Notes: generated by a model from the sequence alone, not told the origin. A DNA stretch of 33,520 nt from Aequorivita aurantiaca (GCF_030410135.1 NZ_JAUGQQ010000017.1:1-33520); one strand, 5' to 3'; numbered from the stretch's first letter, positions 14,001 to 24,306 are shown. Numbers and translations: made by a program.

Positions 14001-15533
14001 TTATTTTCTCATCATTTTGCCCAATATGCCAAGCACACTGCGAATGACTGTTGGGCTGCTGAGGGTTTTCAACCACGGATTTGCAGTGCTTCTACGGCTG
14101 GATGAGCCTCTGCTTGTAGTTGTTCTTCTCGCAGATTCACTTTCTTTTTGGGCTTTTTCCTTCGCTTCTTTGCGGTTGGCGGTTTCTATTTTTTCCGTCA
14201 ACAATTCATAGGCACTTTCCCCGTCAACCACCGTGTTGTATTTGGGTATTAATTTCGAAGTTTTTAAAAGGTCCGCCAATTCCCCATTTGTCAATACGTC
14301 CATTCGGCTCATGGGCGCGCGTAACATGGTACGCGCCAATGGAGTTGGAATTCCTTTTTCATTTAATGCACTTACAAGAGCTTCTCCAATTCCCAAGGCG
14401 GTTAAAACTTCATCCGTTTTATAATATTCGGAAAGTGGATAATTTTCTGCGGTGAGTTTAATAGCTTTTCTATCCTTTGCCGTAAAAGCCCTAAGTGCGT
14501 GCTGAATTTTTAAACCCAATTGGCTTAACACGGCGTCGGGTACATCAGTGGGATTCTGGGTTACGAAATATAAACCCACCCCTTTTGAACGAATCAATTT
14601 TACGATGCTTTCAATTTGATTCAGCAATGCACTACTTGCCTCGTTGAAAATTAAATGTGCCTCGTCAATAAATATTACCAATTCCGGCCTATCGCTGTCG
14701 CCCTGTTCGGGAAAGGTGGCATAAATTTCGGCCAAAAGACTGAGCATAAATGTTGAAAAAAGCTTGGGCCGGTCTTGAATATCGGTCAGTCGAATTATGT
14801 TTATATATCCTCGTCCATTTTCGTCAATACGAATCAAATCGTCAGTATCAAATGATTTTTCTCCAAAGAAAAGATCAGCGCCCTGTTGTTCCAGTTCCAC
14901 AACTTTCCGAAGGATAGACCCTGTAGAGGAGGAGGAAATGCGGCCGTATTCCTGCGCAAATTCATCCTTGCCCTCGGCTGTTGCGTATTGCAGGATTTTT
15001 TTAAAATCTTTTAAATCGAGCAAAGGCATTTTATGGTCGTCACAATATTTAAAAATCACTGCTACAATTCCCGCTTGCACATCGCTCAATTCCAATATTC
15101 GGGATAGCAGTACTGGTCCAAATTCACTTACCGTTGCGCGCAGCCGGACACCTTCCTGTTCTGAAAGAGTTAAAATTTCGGTAGGAAATTTATTCGCCGA
15201 ATACGGAAATCCTATTGCCGCGTGGCGTTCCTCAATTTTGGCATTTGCCGTACCGGGTTGGGCTATACCGCTCAGATCGCCTTTAATATCCATCAACAGC
15301 ACTGGAATTCCTTTGTCTGAAAGATTTTCGGCAATAATTTGAAGGGTCTTGGTTTTGCCCGTTCCGGTGGCACCGGCAATCAATCCGTGGCGGTTCAGGG
15401 TTTTCAAAGGTATTTTCACCATGGCGTTGGTTACCGTTTCTCCGTCCAGCATTGCGGCGCCAATGTTTATGGCGTCGCCTTTGGTAGCATATCCGCTGTT
15501 TATATATTCGAAAAAAGCTTGCCTGTCTGCCAT
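14001..15533 (-). CDS. HerA-like (DUF853) P-loop ATPase
   Basis: 510-aa ATPase of the FtsK/HerA superfamily, annotated in many genomes as a helicase HerA-like C-terminal (DUF853) protein. Walker A is GATGTGKT (54-61). Walker B is LVIFIDEAH (285-293), with the Glu that would activate water. An Arg-rich stretch and the TQNPTDVPDAVLSQLGLKIQ motif follow. A low-complexity, basic Ser/Thr/Arg tail (about 445-490) ends in a short hydrophobic-basic segment. No NurA nuclease lies beside it, unlike archaeal DNA-end-resection pairs, so the cellular role is open. ATG start, with a TACTTTTG promoter element upstream. Divergent from queE. Confidence 0.92.
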   Translation of the reverse strand: MADRQAFFEYINSGYATKGDAINIGAAMLDGETVTNAMVKIPLKTLNRHGLIAGATGTGKTKTLQIIAENLSDKGIPVLLMDIKGDLSGIAQPGTANAKIEERHAAIGFPYSANKFPTEILTLSEQEGVRLRATVSEFGPVLLSRILELSDVQAGIVAVIFKYCDDHKMPLLDLKDFKKILQYATAEGKDEFAQEYGRISSSSTGSILRKVVELEQQGADLFFGEKSFDTDDLIRIDENGRGYINIIRLTDIQDRPKLFSTFMLSLLAEIYATFPEQGDSDRPELVIFIDEAHLIFNEASSALLNQIESIVKLIRSKGVGLYFVTQNPTDVPDAVLSQLGLKIQHALRAFTAKDRKAIKLTAENYPLSEYYKTDEVLTALGIGEALVSALNEKGIPTPLARTMLRAPMSRMDVLTNGELADLLKTSKLIPKYNTVVDGESAYELLTEKIETANRKEAKEKAQKESESARRTTTSRGSSSRRSTANPWLKTLSSPTVIRSVLGILGKMMRK

Positions 15534-15549
15534 CTTTGAAAATTTTGTT

Positions 15550-15583
15550 CAAAAGTAACAAAATATAGAGCACCAAAAGTCAA
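15550..15583 (-). promoter_or_regulatory. Promoter of the HerA-like gene
   Basis: On the minus strand, TACTTTTG (15557-15550) matches TAnnTTTG and lies 16 nt before the ATG at 15533. A TTG at 15583-15581 is 23 nt upstream of it, within the reported spacing range. Confidence 0.5.
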
Positions 15584-15683
15584 ATAGCAAAAGTCAAATT
15601 CCAAAAATCCGGACGCATATTCAATCTCCTATCTTCAGTTTTCAATGTTTGTGGTATTTCTTTGGGAAATAATGAATTAAAAC

Positions 15684-15725
15684 TTGCAAATGGGAAATTT
15701 CTTAATTTAAATTTCCCATTTGCAA
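15684..15725. repeat. 17-bp perfect inverted repeat upstream of queE
   Basis: TTGCAAATGGGAAATTT (15684-15700) and its exact reverse complement (15709-15725) are separated by 8 nt. The structure ends 14 nt before the TTG of the queE promoter and lies between the divergent HerA-like gene and queE. It could be an operator, a transcribed hairpin, or a mobile-repeat remnant. No poly-T tract follows on either strand, so a terminator is unlikely. Confidence 0.9.
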
Positions 15726-15739
15726 TTTGGTCTTCCAAT

Positions 15740-15772
15740 TTGAAAATTTCCCCTTCAAAACCAGTAAATTTG
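15740..15772 (+). promoter_or_regulatory. queE promoter (TTG-N22-TAAATTTG)
   Basis: TTG at 15740-15742 and TAAATTTG at 15765-15772 fit the Bacteroidota -33/-7 promoter. Only 5 nt separate the -7 element from the queE ATG, so transcription would begin at or within a base or two of the start codon. Confidence 0.7.
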
Positions 15773-15777
15773 CACTG

Positions 15778-16407
15778 ATGAAAACAGAAGTACAGAAATT
15801 GGTGGACAGTGGAAAGATGCTTCCCTTAATGGAGGAGTTTTATACTATTCAAGGAGAAGGTTTCCATAAGGGAACCGCTGCATATTTTATTAGAGTCGGG
15901 GGCTGCGATGTCGGCTGCCATTGGTGCGACGTGAAGGAAAGCTGGAATGCAGCCCTGCATCCACCCACGGCCATTGAAACAATTGTGGAAAAAGCGGCAC
16001 AACATTCAAAAATCATTGTAATTACCGGGGGCGAACCCTTAACGTGGGATATGGGGCCACTGACCGAAATGTTGAAGGCCCGTGGCATGCAAACGCATAT
16101 TGAAACTTCGGGGGCATATAAACTATCCGGAATCTGGGATTGGATTTGTCTTTCCCCAAAAAAAATGAAGCTTCCCACCGAAGAAGTCTACAGGCAGGCA
16201 AATGAATTGAAGGTTATTGTTTTCAACAAAGATGATTTTCGCTTTGCGGAAGAACAGGCTGCACGAGTAGGAAAGGACTGTATTCTCTATTTACAACCGG
16301 AATGGAGCAAACGCGAAAAAATGAGTCCGTTGATAGTGGATTACGTTATGCAAAATCCGCAGTGGAAGGTTTCGCTGCAAACACATAAATATCTCAACAT
16401 TCCATAA
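15778..16407 (+). CDS. queE: 7-carboxy-7-deazaguanine synthase (radical SAM)
   Basis: Radical SAM enzyme that converts 6-carboxy-tetrahydropterin to 7-carboxy-7-deazaguanine in the queuosine/deazapurine pathway. 209 aa. EEFYTIQGEG (19-28) is the substrate-side motif. The cluster cysteines are C43-x3-C47-x2-C50 (GGCDVGCHWC), followed by ITGGEPL for SAM binding. The C-terminal YLQPEWS and the SLQTHKYLNIP ending are also typical. Start at ATG 15778; the open frame upstream to 15727 contains the promoter and is not coding. No queC, queD or queF lies nearby. The gene appears monocistronic and faces the DUF2911 gene. Confidence 0.95.
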   Translation: MKTEVQKLVDSGKMLPLMEEFYTIQGEGFHKGTAAYFIRVGGCDVGCHWCDVKESWNAALHPPTAIETIVEKAAQHSKIIVITGGEPLTWDMGPLTEMLKARGMQTHIETSGAYKLSGIWDWICLSPKKMKLPTEEVYRQANELKVIVFNKDDFRFAEEQAARVGKDCILYLQPEWSKREKMSPLIVDYVMQNPQWKVSLQTHKYLNIP

Positions 16408-16410
16408 CGG

Positions 16411-16475
16411 AAAATTTCAGATTTAAAATCCCAATTTCCAAATTGATTTTCCCGAATTTGGGATTTCTTTTTTGG
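16411..16475. repeat. AATTCC/AAATCCC-type spacer with hairpin between queE and DUF2911 genes
   Basis: Short degenerate units (AAATCCCAATTTCC, GAATTTGGGATTT) fill the gap between convergent genes. AAATCCCA (16426-16433) pairs with TGGGATTT (16459-16466), followed by CTTTTTT on the plus strand. It may thus double as the queE terminator, though the loop is long. Confidence 0.55.
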
Positions 16476-16478
16476 AAT

Positions 16479-17021
16479 TTATGGTTTCATAAATGGAATC
16501 TCAACGTAATGATCGTCCCAGCCAATAATCAAAATAGTGCCTTTGCTGTCGGTTTTAAAAATCATTGAAAGCGTTTCAATAGGTGCCGCGGCCTGCTCGC
16601 ATGGAACCGTTATCCGGGCAACATCCTTTTCTTTTTTATAACTGAAAGCGCCCCAAACATTGGTGTCGCTGTTTATGATGATAGTCCAATTTTGTGGATC
16701 GGGAATGGTGTAAAGTGTATAGGTTCCCGGTTTTAGAATCTTATTGCCAAATTTCAAGGGAATGTAAATATCCAGTTCCGTAGCCTCATTCGCGCCGGTT
16801 CGCCAAACTTTGCCATAAGGCACCACATCCCCAAAAATATCACGTCCTTTCTTCTGCGGCCTACTGTAAATAACCCTGGCCCAGAGTGGGCTTTTTTTAT
16901 CGGGCCTCGCAATAGCAAGATCCATGGGCGATGCATCCATTTCGGGAAAATTCTGCCCGTACAAATTTTGGAAAGTGAAAGGCAAAAAAGCGATAAAAAA
17001 CAATAATGAAAGTTTTTTCAT
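16479..17021 (-). CDS. DUF2911 family exported protein
   Basis: 180-aa protein with a signal peptide (MKKLSLLFFIAFLPFTFQNL, cleavage near YGQ). The DUF2911 core is clear: ARVIYSRPQKKGRDIFG, then VVPYGKVWRTGANEAT, the PGTYTLYTIPD strand, NVWGAFSY and a closing SMIFKTDSKG...IIGWDDHYVEIPF. The family is widespread in Bacteroidota and has no known biochemical function. Location is probably periplasmic. ATG at 17021; the longer open frame to 17117 adds 32 residues before the signal peptide and is rejected. Convergent with queE. Confidence 0.9.
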   Translation of the reverse strand: MKKLSLLFFIAFLPFTFQNLYGQNFPEMDASPMDLAIARPDKKSPLWARVIYSRPQKKGRDIFGDVVPYGKVWRTGANEATELDIYIPLKFGNKILKPGTYTLYTIPDPQNWTIIINSDTNVWGAFSYKKEKDVARITVPCEQAAAPIETLSMIFKTDSKGTILIIGWDDHYVEIPFMKP

Positions 17022-19263
<2,242 letters not shown>

Positions 19264-19285
19264 GCAATTCTGAATATATTTAAAT

Positions 19286-19316
19286 AAAAGACTCTCTTTA
19301 AGGGAGTCTTTTTAAT
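19286..19316 (+). terminator. gyrB terminator
   Basis: AAAAGACTCTCT (19286-19297), loop TTA, AGGGAGTCTTTT (19301-19312): a 12-pair stem with one G-U, followed by an A/T-rich tail. It lies 22 nt after the gyrB stop. Confidence 0.9.
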
Positions 19317-19334
19317 TTTATGATAATAAACTTT

Positions 19335-19508
19335 ATGAAATTGACTTTTCAATTGCAACAAGTCTTCTTCCTCGGAATTGTTTTTATTATTTTTTCATGT
19401 AATTCTAATTTGAAAGATTCCAATAATAATACCGCTTGTAAACGCGTTCGGAAAGTTTTGTGTTTTTTCGGTTTTTATCCCTTTATTTTCATTATTTTAA
19501 GTAGATAA
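19335..19508 (+). CDS. Possible small lipoprotein or lipoprotein remnant
   Basis: A 57-codon frame starting MKLTFQLQQVFFLGIVF with a lipobox-like IIFSC, then an Asn/Ser-rich stretch (NSNLKDSNNN) and a second hydrophobic stretch near the end. The N-terminus looks like a genuine lipoprotein signal, but the short hydrophobic tail does not look like a mature domain. It could be a decayed lipoprotein gene or chance. An ATG five codons earlier (19320) overlaps the gyrB terminator tail. No promoter match is seen. Confidence 0.3.
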   Translation: MKLTFQLQQVFFLGIVFIIFSCNSNLKDSNNNTACKRVRKVLCFFGFYPFIFIILSR

Positions 19509-19608
19509 TGGTAATTTTGTGGTGCATTCAGATATATTCTGAATAGAAAAGTAAAACCGAATTTTTCTTCGGGAAAATAATATACAAACAATAACATAAA
19601 CATTTAAT
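19509..19608. promoter_or_regulatory. mdh upstream region with a 7-bp inverted repeat
   Basis: ATTCAGA (19526-19532), 5 nt, TCTGAAT (19538-19544) is a perfect inverted repeat 65 bp before the mdh ATG. I find no TAnnTTTG element here. It may be an operator; no regulator is implied by the sequence. Confidence 0.35.
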
Positions 19609-20535
19609 ATGAAAGTAACAGTTGTAGGGGCGGGTGCCGTTGGCGCGAGTTGCGCAGAGTACATTGCCATCAAGAATTTTGCAAGCGAAGTAGTTTTGCT
19701 GGACATCAAAGAAGGTTTTGCCGAAGGGAAGGCGATGGATTTAATGCAGACCGCTTCTTTAAACGGTTTTGATACCAAAATCACTGGCGTAACAAACGAT
19801 TATTCCAAAACGGCAGATAGTGATATTTGCGTAATCACAAGCGGGATTCCACGTAAACCGGGCATGACGCGCGAGGAATTGATTGGTATTAATGCTGGAA
19901 TTGTGAAAGATGTTTCGTCAAACCTTGTAAAAAATTCTCCGAAAACTATTATAATCGTAGTGAGCAACCCGATGGATACGATGGCGTATTTGGTCCATAA
20001 AACATCAGGTTTGGATAAAAATAAAATCATCGGGATGGGCGGGGCTTTGGATAGCGCCCGTTTTAAATACCGTTTGGCGGAAGCATTGGATGCGCCAATT
20101 AGCGATGTGGATGGAATGGTAATCGGCGGTCACAGCGATACGGGAATGGTGCCGTTAACCCGTTTGGCTTCACGAAATAGTATTCCTGTAAGCAAATTTA
20201 TTTCTGAGGAAAGATTAAACCAAGTGATGGAAGACACCAAAGTTGGCGGTGCAACGCTAACCAAACTATTGGGAACTTCAGCTTGGTACGCGCCAGGCGC
20301 TGCAGTCTCGGCTTTGGTACAGGCAATTGCTTGCGACCAAAAGAAAATGTTCCCTTGCTCCGTAATGCTTGATGGGGAATACGGAATGGAAGATATTTGT
20401 ATAGGTGCTCCGGTTATTTTAGGCCGAAACGGTATCGAAAAAATCGTGGAACTTGAATTGAACGATGCCGAAAAAGCCAATATGAAAGAAAGTGCGGAAG
20501 GCGTTCGCAGCGTTAATGATTTGCTTGAGTTGTAG
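19609..20535 (+). CDS. mdh: Malate dehydrogenase
   Basis: NAD-dependent malate dehydrogenase of the LDH-like class, oxidising malate to oxaloacetate in the TCA cycle. 308 aa, usual for the class. The Rossmann motif GAGAVG is at residues 7-12 with NAD-selecting D32 in LLDIKEG. The mobile-loop R82 and R88 (GIPRKPGMTREE) point to malate rather than lactate. D148 and R151 (LDSAR) and the catalytic H175 (GGHSDTGMVP) complete the active site. ATG start; own terminator. Sits alone between gyrB and the convergent ribonucleotide reductase gene. Confidence 0.97.
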   Translation: MKVTVVGAGAVGASCAEYIAIKNFASEVVLLDIKEGFAEGKAMDLMQTASLNGFDTKITGVTNDYSKTADSDICVITSGIPRKPGMTREELIGINAGIVKDVSSNLVKNSPKTIIIVVSNPMDTMAYLVHKTSGLDKNKIIGMGGALDSARFKYRLAEALDAPISDVDGMVIGGHSDTGMVPLTRLASRNSIPVSKFISEERLNQVMEDTKVGGATLTKLLGTSAWYAPGAAVSALVQAIACDQKKMFPCSVMLDGEYGMEDICIGAPVILGRNGIEKIVELELNDAEKANMKESAEGVRSVNDLLEL

Positions 20536-20560
20536 TTTAAGTAAACTATTTATAAAATTG

Positions 20561-20587
20561 AAAAGCCGGCTAGTTGCCGGCTTTTTT
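20561..20587 (+). terminator. mdh terminator
   Basis: AAAAGCCGGC (20561-20570), loop TAGTT, GCCGGCTTTT (20576-20585), then more T. It lies 25 nt past the mdh stop. The A-run on the left arm makes it usable from the opposite strand as well. Confidence 0.93.
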
Positions 20588-20600
20588 ACATAATAAATTA

Positions 20601-20627
20601 TTCTCAGTTCGAGCGCAGTCGAGAACT
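20601..20627. repeat. Dispersed CTCGACTGCGCTCGAACT-type repeat overlapping the nrdJ stop
   Basis: Read on the minus strand, AGTTCTCGACTGCGCTCGAA continues CTGAGAA: arms AGTTC-CGA and TCGAACT pair with one bulge. I recognise this as a short repeat dispersed in many flavobacterial genomes. Here it contains two bases of the nrdJ stop codon, so it forms the immediate 3' end of that gene. Confidence 0.55.
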
Positions 20628-23178
20628 ACCCGCATTTCGAGGACCCACAATCCTTGCAAGTCAAACACCCCTCTTGATAAATAAGCGACGTACTGTTGCA
20701 GTTTTCACATTTCTGTTTTCTCGCTTCCGTCCCATCGGCAACGTAGCGTTTCAATGCACGCGCTACCCCATTTTTCCAAGTGTTGATGCTTTCCGTGTCG
20801 AGTTGCAGACTGTTGATTAATTCCACCGCTTTTTCAATGGGCATTCCGTGGCGCAGGGTGCTGGAAATCAATTTCGCATAGTTCCAAAACTCTGGGTTGA
20901 ATTTATGCGAAAGCCCTTCAATAGTGGTTTTATAACCCCGTTTGTTTTTATATTGAAAATCGTAGCGCGAACTTCCGTCTTCATTTCGATTTTTGATAAT
21001 AACCCCTTCATTCACCCACCGCGGAATTAAAATTCCATCCTCATCATCAGCAAAACCCGTGAATATTTCATAAGGTTTGCCATCAATTAATCCGATAAAG
21101 GCAATCCATTTGTCCTTGCTATTTTGAAAACGAACCACGTCGGCTTCCAAGATTTCCGGGCGTTTCGTTGGGAAGGCGGTCAAGGTTTCATTTTCTTCCG
21201 CTTTCTTTTCTTCGTTGGAAATCAAAACTCCCGAACGCGACCCATCGCGATAAACGGTTACGCCTTTACAGCCGGCCTGCCAAGCTTCCAAATAGAGTTT
21301 CCCAACCAATTCTTCCGACGCATCGTTCGGCAAATTGATGGTTACCGAAATGGAATGGTCCACCCATTTCTGTACCGCACCTTGCATCCGCACCTTGCTC
21401 ATCCAATCCACATCGTTGGAAGTTGCCTTGTAATACGGCGATTTCTTCACGATTTTGTTCAATTCCTCTTGACTGTAATTTTTACCGGTCGCAATTCCGT
21501 TAGCTTCCATCCACTGTTTGAAACGGTGGTGGAAAACAACGTATTCCTCCCAACTGTCGCCAACTTCATCTACAAAATCTACGCGCACGTTTTTATCATT
21601 TGGGTTCACTTTTCTTCTGCGTTTGTAAACTGGAAGAAAAACAGGCTCAATACCCGAGGTGGTTTGCGTCATCAAACTGGTTGTTCCCGTGGGCGCAATG
21701 GTGAGCAAGGCAATGTTTCTTCGGCCGTATTCCAACATATCGTAATATAGCTTTTCATCGGCATCTTTTAGGCGAAGGATAAACGGATTGTTTTTTTCCC
21801 TTTCGCTATCGAATATTTTGAAAGCGCCGCGTTCCTTTGCCGCATAAACTGATGCGCGGTACGCTTCCAAAGCAACCGTTTTATGGATTTCAACCGAAAA
21901 ATCGATGCCTTCGGAACTCCCGTATTTTATTCCCAAAGCTGCCAGCATATCGCCTTCGGCAGTAATGCCAATTCCGGTTCTTCGGCCTTCGTTGGCTTTG
22001 GTTTGAATGTTTTTCCAAAGATTTCTTTCCACGGCTTTTATTTCTTCACTTTGAGGATCGGCATCAATTTTTTCGATTATGGCGTCCACTTTTTCAAGTT
22101 CCAAATCGATAATATCGTCCATTATTCTTTGGGCAATGCCAATGTGTTTTTTGAAAAGATCGAAGTTAAAAGAAGCCTTTTTTGTGAAAGGATACTCCAC
22201 GTACGAAAACAAATTGATCGCCAACAAACGGCACGAATCGTAGGGGCAAAGCGGAATTTCGCCACACGGATTGGTGGAAACCGTTTTGTAGCCCAAATCT
22301 GCATAACAATCCGGCACGCTTTCGTTAATAATCGTATCCCAAAAAAGAATGCCCGGCTCGGCAGATTTCCACGCGTTGTGCACAATTTTTTTCCAAAGTT
22401 TTTCCGCTTCAATTTCTTTGGAATATTTGGGATTATCGCTGAAAATCGGGTATTTCTGGGTGTAATTTTTTCCATCTTTCACGGCTTGCATAAAAGCATT
22501 GTCCATTCGTACGGAAACGTTTGCGCCCGTAACTTTTCCCTGCTCCATTTTCGCATCGATAAAATCTTCGGAATCTGGGTGGTTTATTGAAACCGAAAGC
22601 ATCAACGCACCGCGGCGCCCATCCTGCGCCACTTCGCGGGTTGAGTTTGAATAACGCTCCATAAAAGGAACAATTCCGGTTGAGGTCAACGCCGAATTTT
22701 TAACGGGCGAACCCTTCGGGCGAATGTGGGAAAGATCGTGGCCAACGCCGCCGCGTCGTTTCATCAATTGCACCTGCTCTTGATCAATTTTCATAATGCC
22801 GCCGTACGAATCCGAGTCGCCATCATTGCCAATTACGAAACAATTTGAAAGCGATGCAATTTGGTACGGATTGCCAATGCCGGCCATGGGGCTGCCTTGT
22901 GGGACGATATACTTAAAGTCCTTTATAGCGTCAAAAATCTCATCTTCAGTGAGAGGATTTGAATATCGCTGCTCAATGCGCGCAATTTCCTTCGCGATGC
23001 GACGGTGCATGTCGTCTGGGGTTTTTTCGTAAATATTGCCATCGGAATCTTTCAGAGCATATTTATTAACCCATACACGGGCGGCAAGATCGTCGCCTTT
23101 AAAATATTCAACGGAAGCGGCAAAAGCTTCGTCTTGCGAATAAACGGTCTTGTTTTTTGGCGGAGTTTCTATCTGCAT
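20626..23178 (-). CDS. nrdJ: Adenosylcobalamin-dependent (class II) ribonucleotide reductase
   Basis: Makes deoxyribonucleotides using a coenzyme B12-derived thiyl radical; oxygen-independent. 850 aa. Features are SLSNCFVI with C113 (redox-active site Cys), RRGGVGHDLSHIRPKGS, the catalytic NPCGEIPL (N302, C304, E306), ALLTIAPTGTTSLM of the substrate phosphate loop, and KGVTVYRDGSRSG. The C-terminus carries a zinc-ribbon-like cluster (CENC...C..C..CG) and the reducible terminal Cys, as in NrdJ proteins. No nrdAB genes or B12 genes are nearby. ATG at 23178, with TACCTTTG 45 nt upstream on the minus strand. Confidence 0.95.
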   Translation of the reverse strand: MQIETPPKNKTVYSQDEAFAASVEYFKGDDLAARVWVNKYALKDSDGNIYEKTPDDMHRRIAKEIARIEQRYSNPLTEDEIFDAIKDFKYIVPQGSPMAGIGNPYQIASLSNCFVIGNDGDSDSYGGIMKIDQEQVQLMKRRGGVGHDLSHIRPKGSPVKNSALTSTGIVPFMERYSNSTREVAQDGRRGALMLSVSINHPDSEDFIDAKMEQGKVTGANVSVRMDNAFMQAVKDGKNYTQKYPIFSDNPKYSKEIEAEKLWKKIVHNAWKSAEPGILFWDTIINESVPDCYADLGYKTVSTNPCGEIPLCPYDSCRLLAINLFSYVEYPFTKKASFNFDLFKKHIGIAQRIMDDIIDLELEKVDAIIEKIDADPQSEEIKAVERNLWKNIQTKANEGRRTGIGITAEGDMLAALGIKYGSSEGIDFSVEIHKTVALEAYRASVYAAKERGAFKIFDSEREKNNPFILRLKDADEKLYYDMLEYGRRNIALLTIAPTGTTSLMTQTTSGIEPVFLPVYKRRRKVNPNDKNVRVDFVDEVGDSWEEYVVFHHRFKQWMEANGIATGKNYSQEELNKIVKKSPYYKATSNDVDWMSKVRMQGAVQKWVDHSISVTINLPNDASEELVGKLYLEAWQAGCKGVTVYRDGSRSGVLISNEEKKAEENETLTAFPTKRPEILEADVVRFQNSKDKWIAFIGLIDGKPYEIFTGFADDEDGILIPRWVNEGVIIKNRNEDGSSRYDFQYKNKRGYKTTIEGLSHKFNPEFWNYAKLISSTLRHGMPIEKAVELINSLQLDTESINTWKNGVARALKRYVADGTEARKQKCENCNSTSLIYQEGCLTCKDCGSSKCG

Positions 23179-23500
23179 ATTTCTTAAAAATTTTGATGAT
23201 TGTAGGATTTATTTCGGAATACTCAAAGGTAACCAATTGAGTTCTTAATATTTATTTAACAAAAATAAGTTATCAAAAAGGCATTGTTAATTTGTTGGGA
23301 ATCAAACGAAAAAAAAATTATCGACATTAAAAAGTTTACAAATTTTTCAAATTCTTCGTGAATCGATGTCGATGTGATTTTTGTAGTAACGCTTTATAGG
23401 TCAACATTTTTTTTGCTTCGATTTTCATGAAATTCCAGCCGCGTGGATAAAACACTTAAAGACGGGATGGATACGTCCGTTATTTTTTTATATTTGGCGC
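23179..23500. promoter_or_regulatory. Divergent spacer with two -7 promoter elements
   Basis: 322 bp, no gene seen. On the minus strand TACCTTTG (23231-23224) fits the nrdJ promoter. On the plus strand TATATTTG (23489-23496) lies only 4 nt before the GTG at 23501. I saw no cobalamin riboswitch features, such as a recognisable B12 box, upstream of nrdJ. Confidence 0.55.
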
Positions 23501-24115
23501 GTGAACTGGAGATGGTACATTCCTATATTAACGATTGCCCTTGCTTTTTTTGCTACAAGCAGGGAACAAGCTACGTTACCCAATCAGGAAATTGTTGTTC
23601 AGTTTGGTGCAAATGCCGTTAGTGATGAGGATGCCCAGCGCGCCGTTGCAGAAATAACGAATCAGTTAGAGGCTATTGGCGTTGCTGAAATTCAAGTGTC
23701 GCAATTGCTGCACGGAAAGTTGAAGGTAACTTATTACAGCACTATTGATGTGGCGGTAATCAAGAATTTGTTCTATAAACAGAACAAAATAAATCTTGAT
23801 GAGGCCCTTTTTGCCAAAAGAAATCATTCACCGGAATCTCCTTTTGGTGATGACCATTCTAAAACTTATAGGTTGGATGTAATTCAAATTCAAAAGAATT
23901 ACGGATCAGATTTCGGTTTTCACGGCTTGCCGGTGGAACTGAAGTCGGCGAAGGACCAATATCTAAATCAAGTTATCTCGCTTGTCAACGATACCCATTT
24001 CGGCTTCAAACAGAATTTTGAAAGTGTCGCTTATAAAAACTATCGCACCATTGCGTTATTAATAGACACTTCTTCCCATAAAATCCCTGAGGTTCGGGCT
24101 GGGCCGGTATCTTGA
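23501..24115 (+). CDS. Hypothetical exported or membrane-anchored protein
   Basis: 204 aa, no family recognised. Residues 1-18 (MNWRWYIPILTIALAFFA) form a signal peptide or single membrane anchor. The rest is soluble, mixed alpha/beta: a strand-helix-strand segment near 30-80 (IVVQFGANAVSDEDAQRAVA, then EIQVSQLLHGKLKVTYYST) looks like a small ferredoxin-like fold, but this is inference. No Cys residues occur. The only plausible start is GTG at 23501, right after a TATATTTG element, so the mRNA may be leaderless or the start misplaced. It lies upstream of secDF on the same strand with a separate promoter between them. Function unknown. Confidence 0.65.
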   Translation: MNWRWYIPILTIALAFFATSREQATLPNQEIVVQFGANAVSDEDAQRAVAEITNQLEAIGVAEIQVSQLLHGKLKVTYYSTIDVAVIKNLFYKQNKINLDEALFAKRNHSPESPFGDDHSKTYRLDVIQIQKNYGSDFGFHGLPVELKSAKDQYLNQVISLVNDTHFGFKQNFESVAYKNYRTIALLIDTSSHKIPEVRAGPVS

Positions 24116-24241
24116 AATATTTCCTTCTAAAAAATTTTAGACGAAAAAATTTTAGAAAACATTCCCGGATTTTTTCACTTTAAAATTTCGGCTTCCAATT
24201 CACTTTTGTGAAGCTTAAAACCAATTTATTAACAACCGTAA

Positions 24242-24272
24242 TTGTCAGACTTAATCGCAAACCATATATTTG
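24242..24272 (+). promoter_or_regulatory. secDF promoter (TTG-N20-TATATTTG)
   Basis: TTG at 24242-24244 and TATATTTG at 24265-24272, 20 nt apart, match the Bacteroidota promoter consensus at both elements. The secDF ATG is 34 nt downstream. Confidence 0.75.
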
Positions 24273-24306
24273 CGCGTTTTAAAAAATCTGACCAAAAAAA
24301 CATATC

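Noticed and set aside
21124-22590. Long plus-strand frames (208 and 235 codons) opposite nrdJ
   Set aside because: They lie antisense to well-conserved nrdJ sequence and show no domain, signal or start context; typical shadow frames.
23179-23230. Cobalamin riboswitch before the B12-dependent nrdJ
   Set aside because: The predicted leader is only about 45 nt, too short for the structure, and no B12-box-like sequence is visible.
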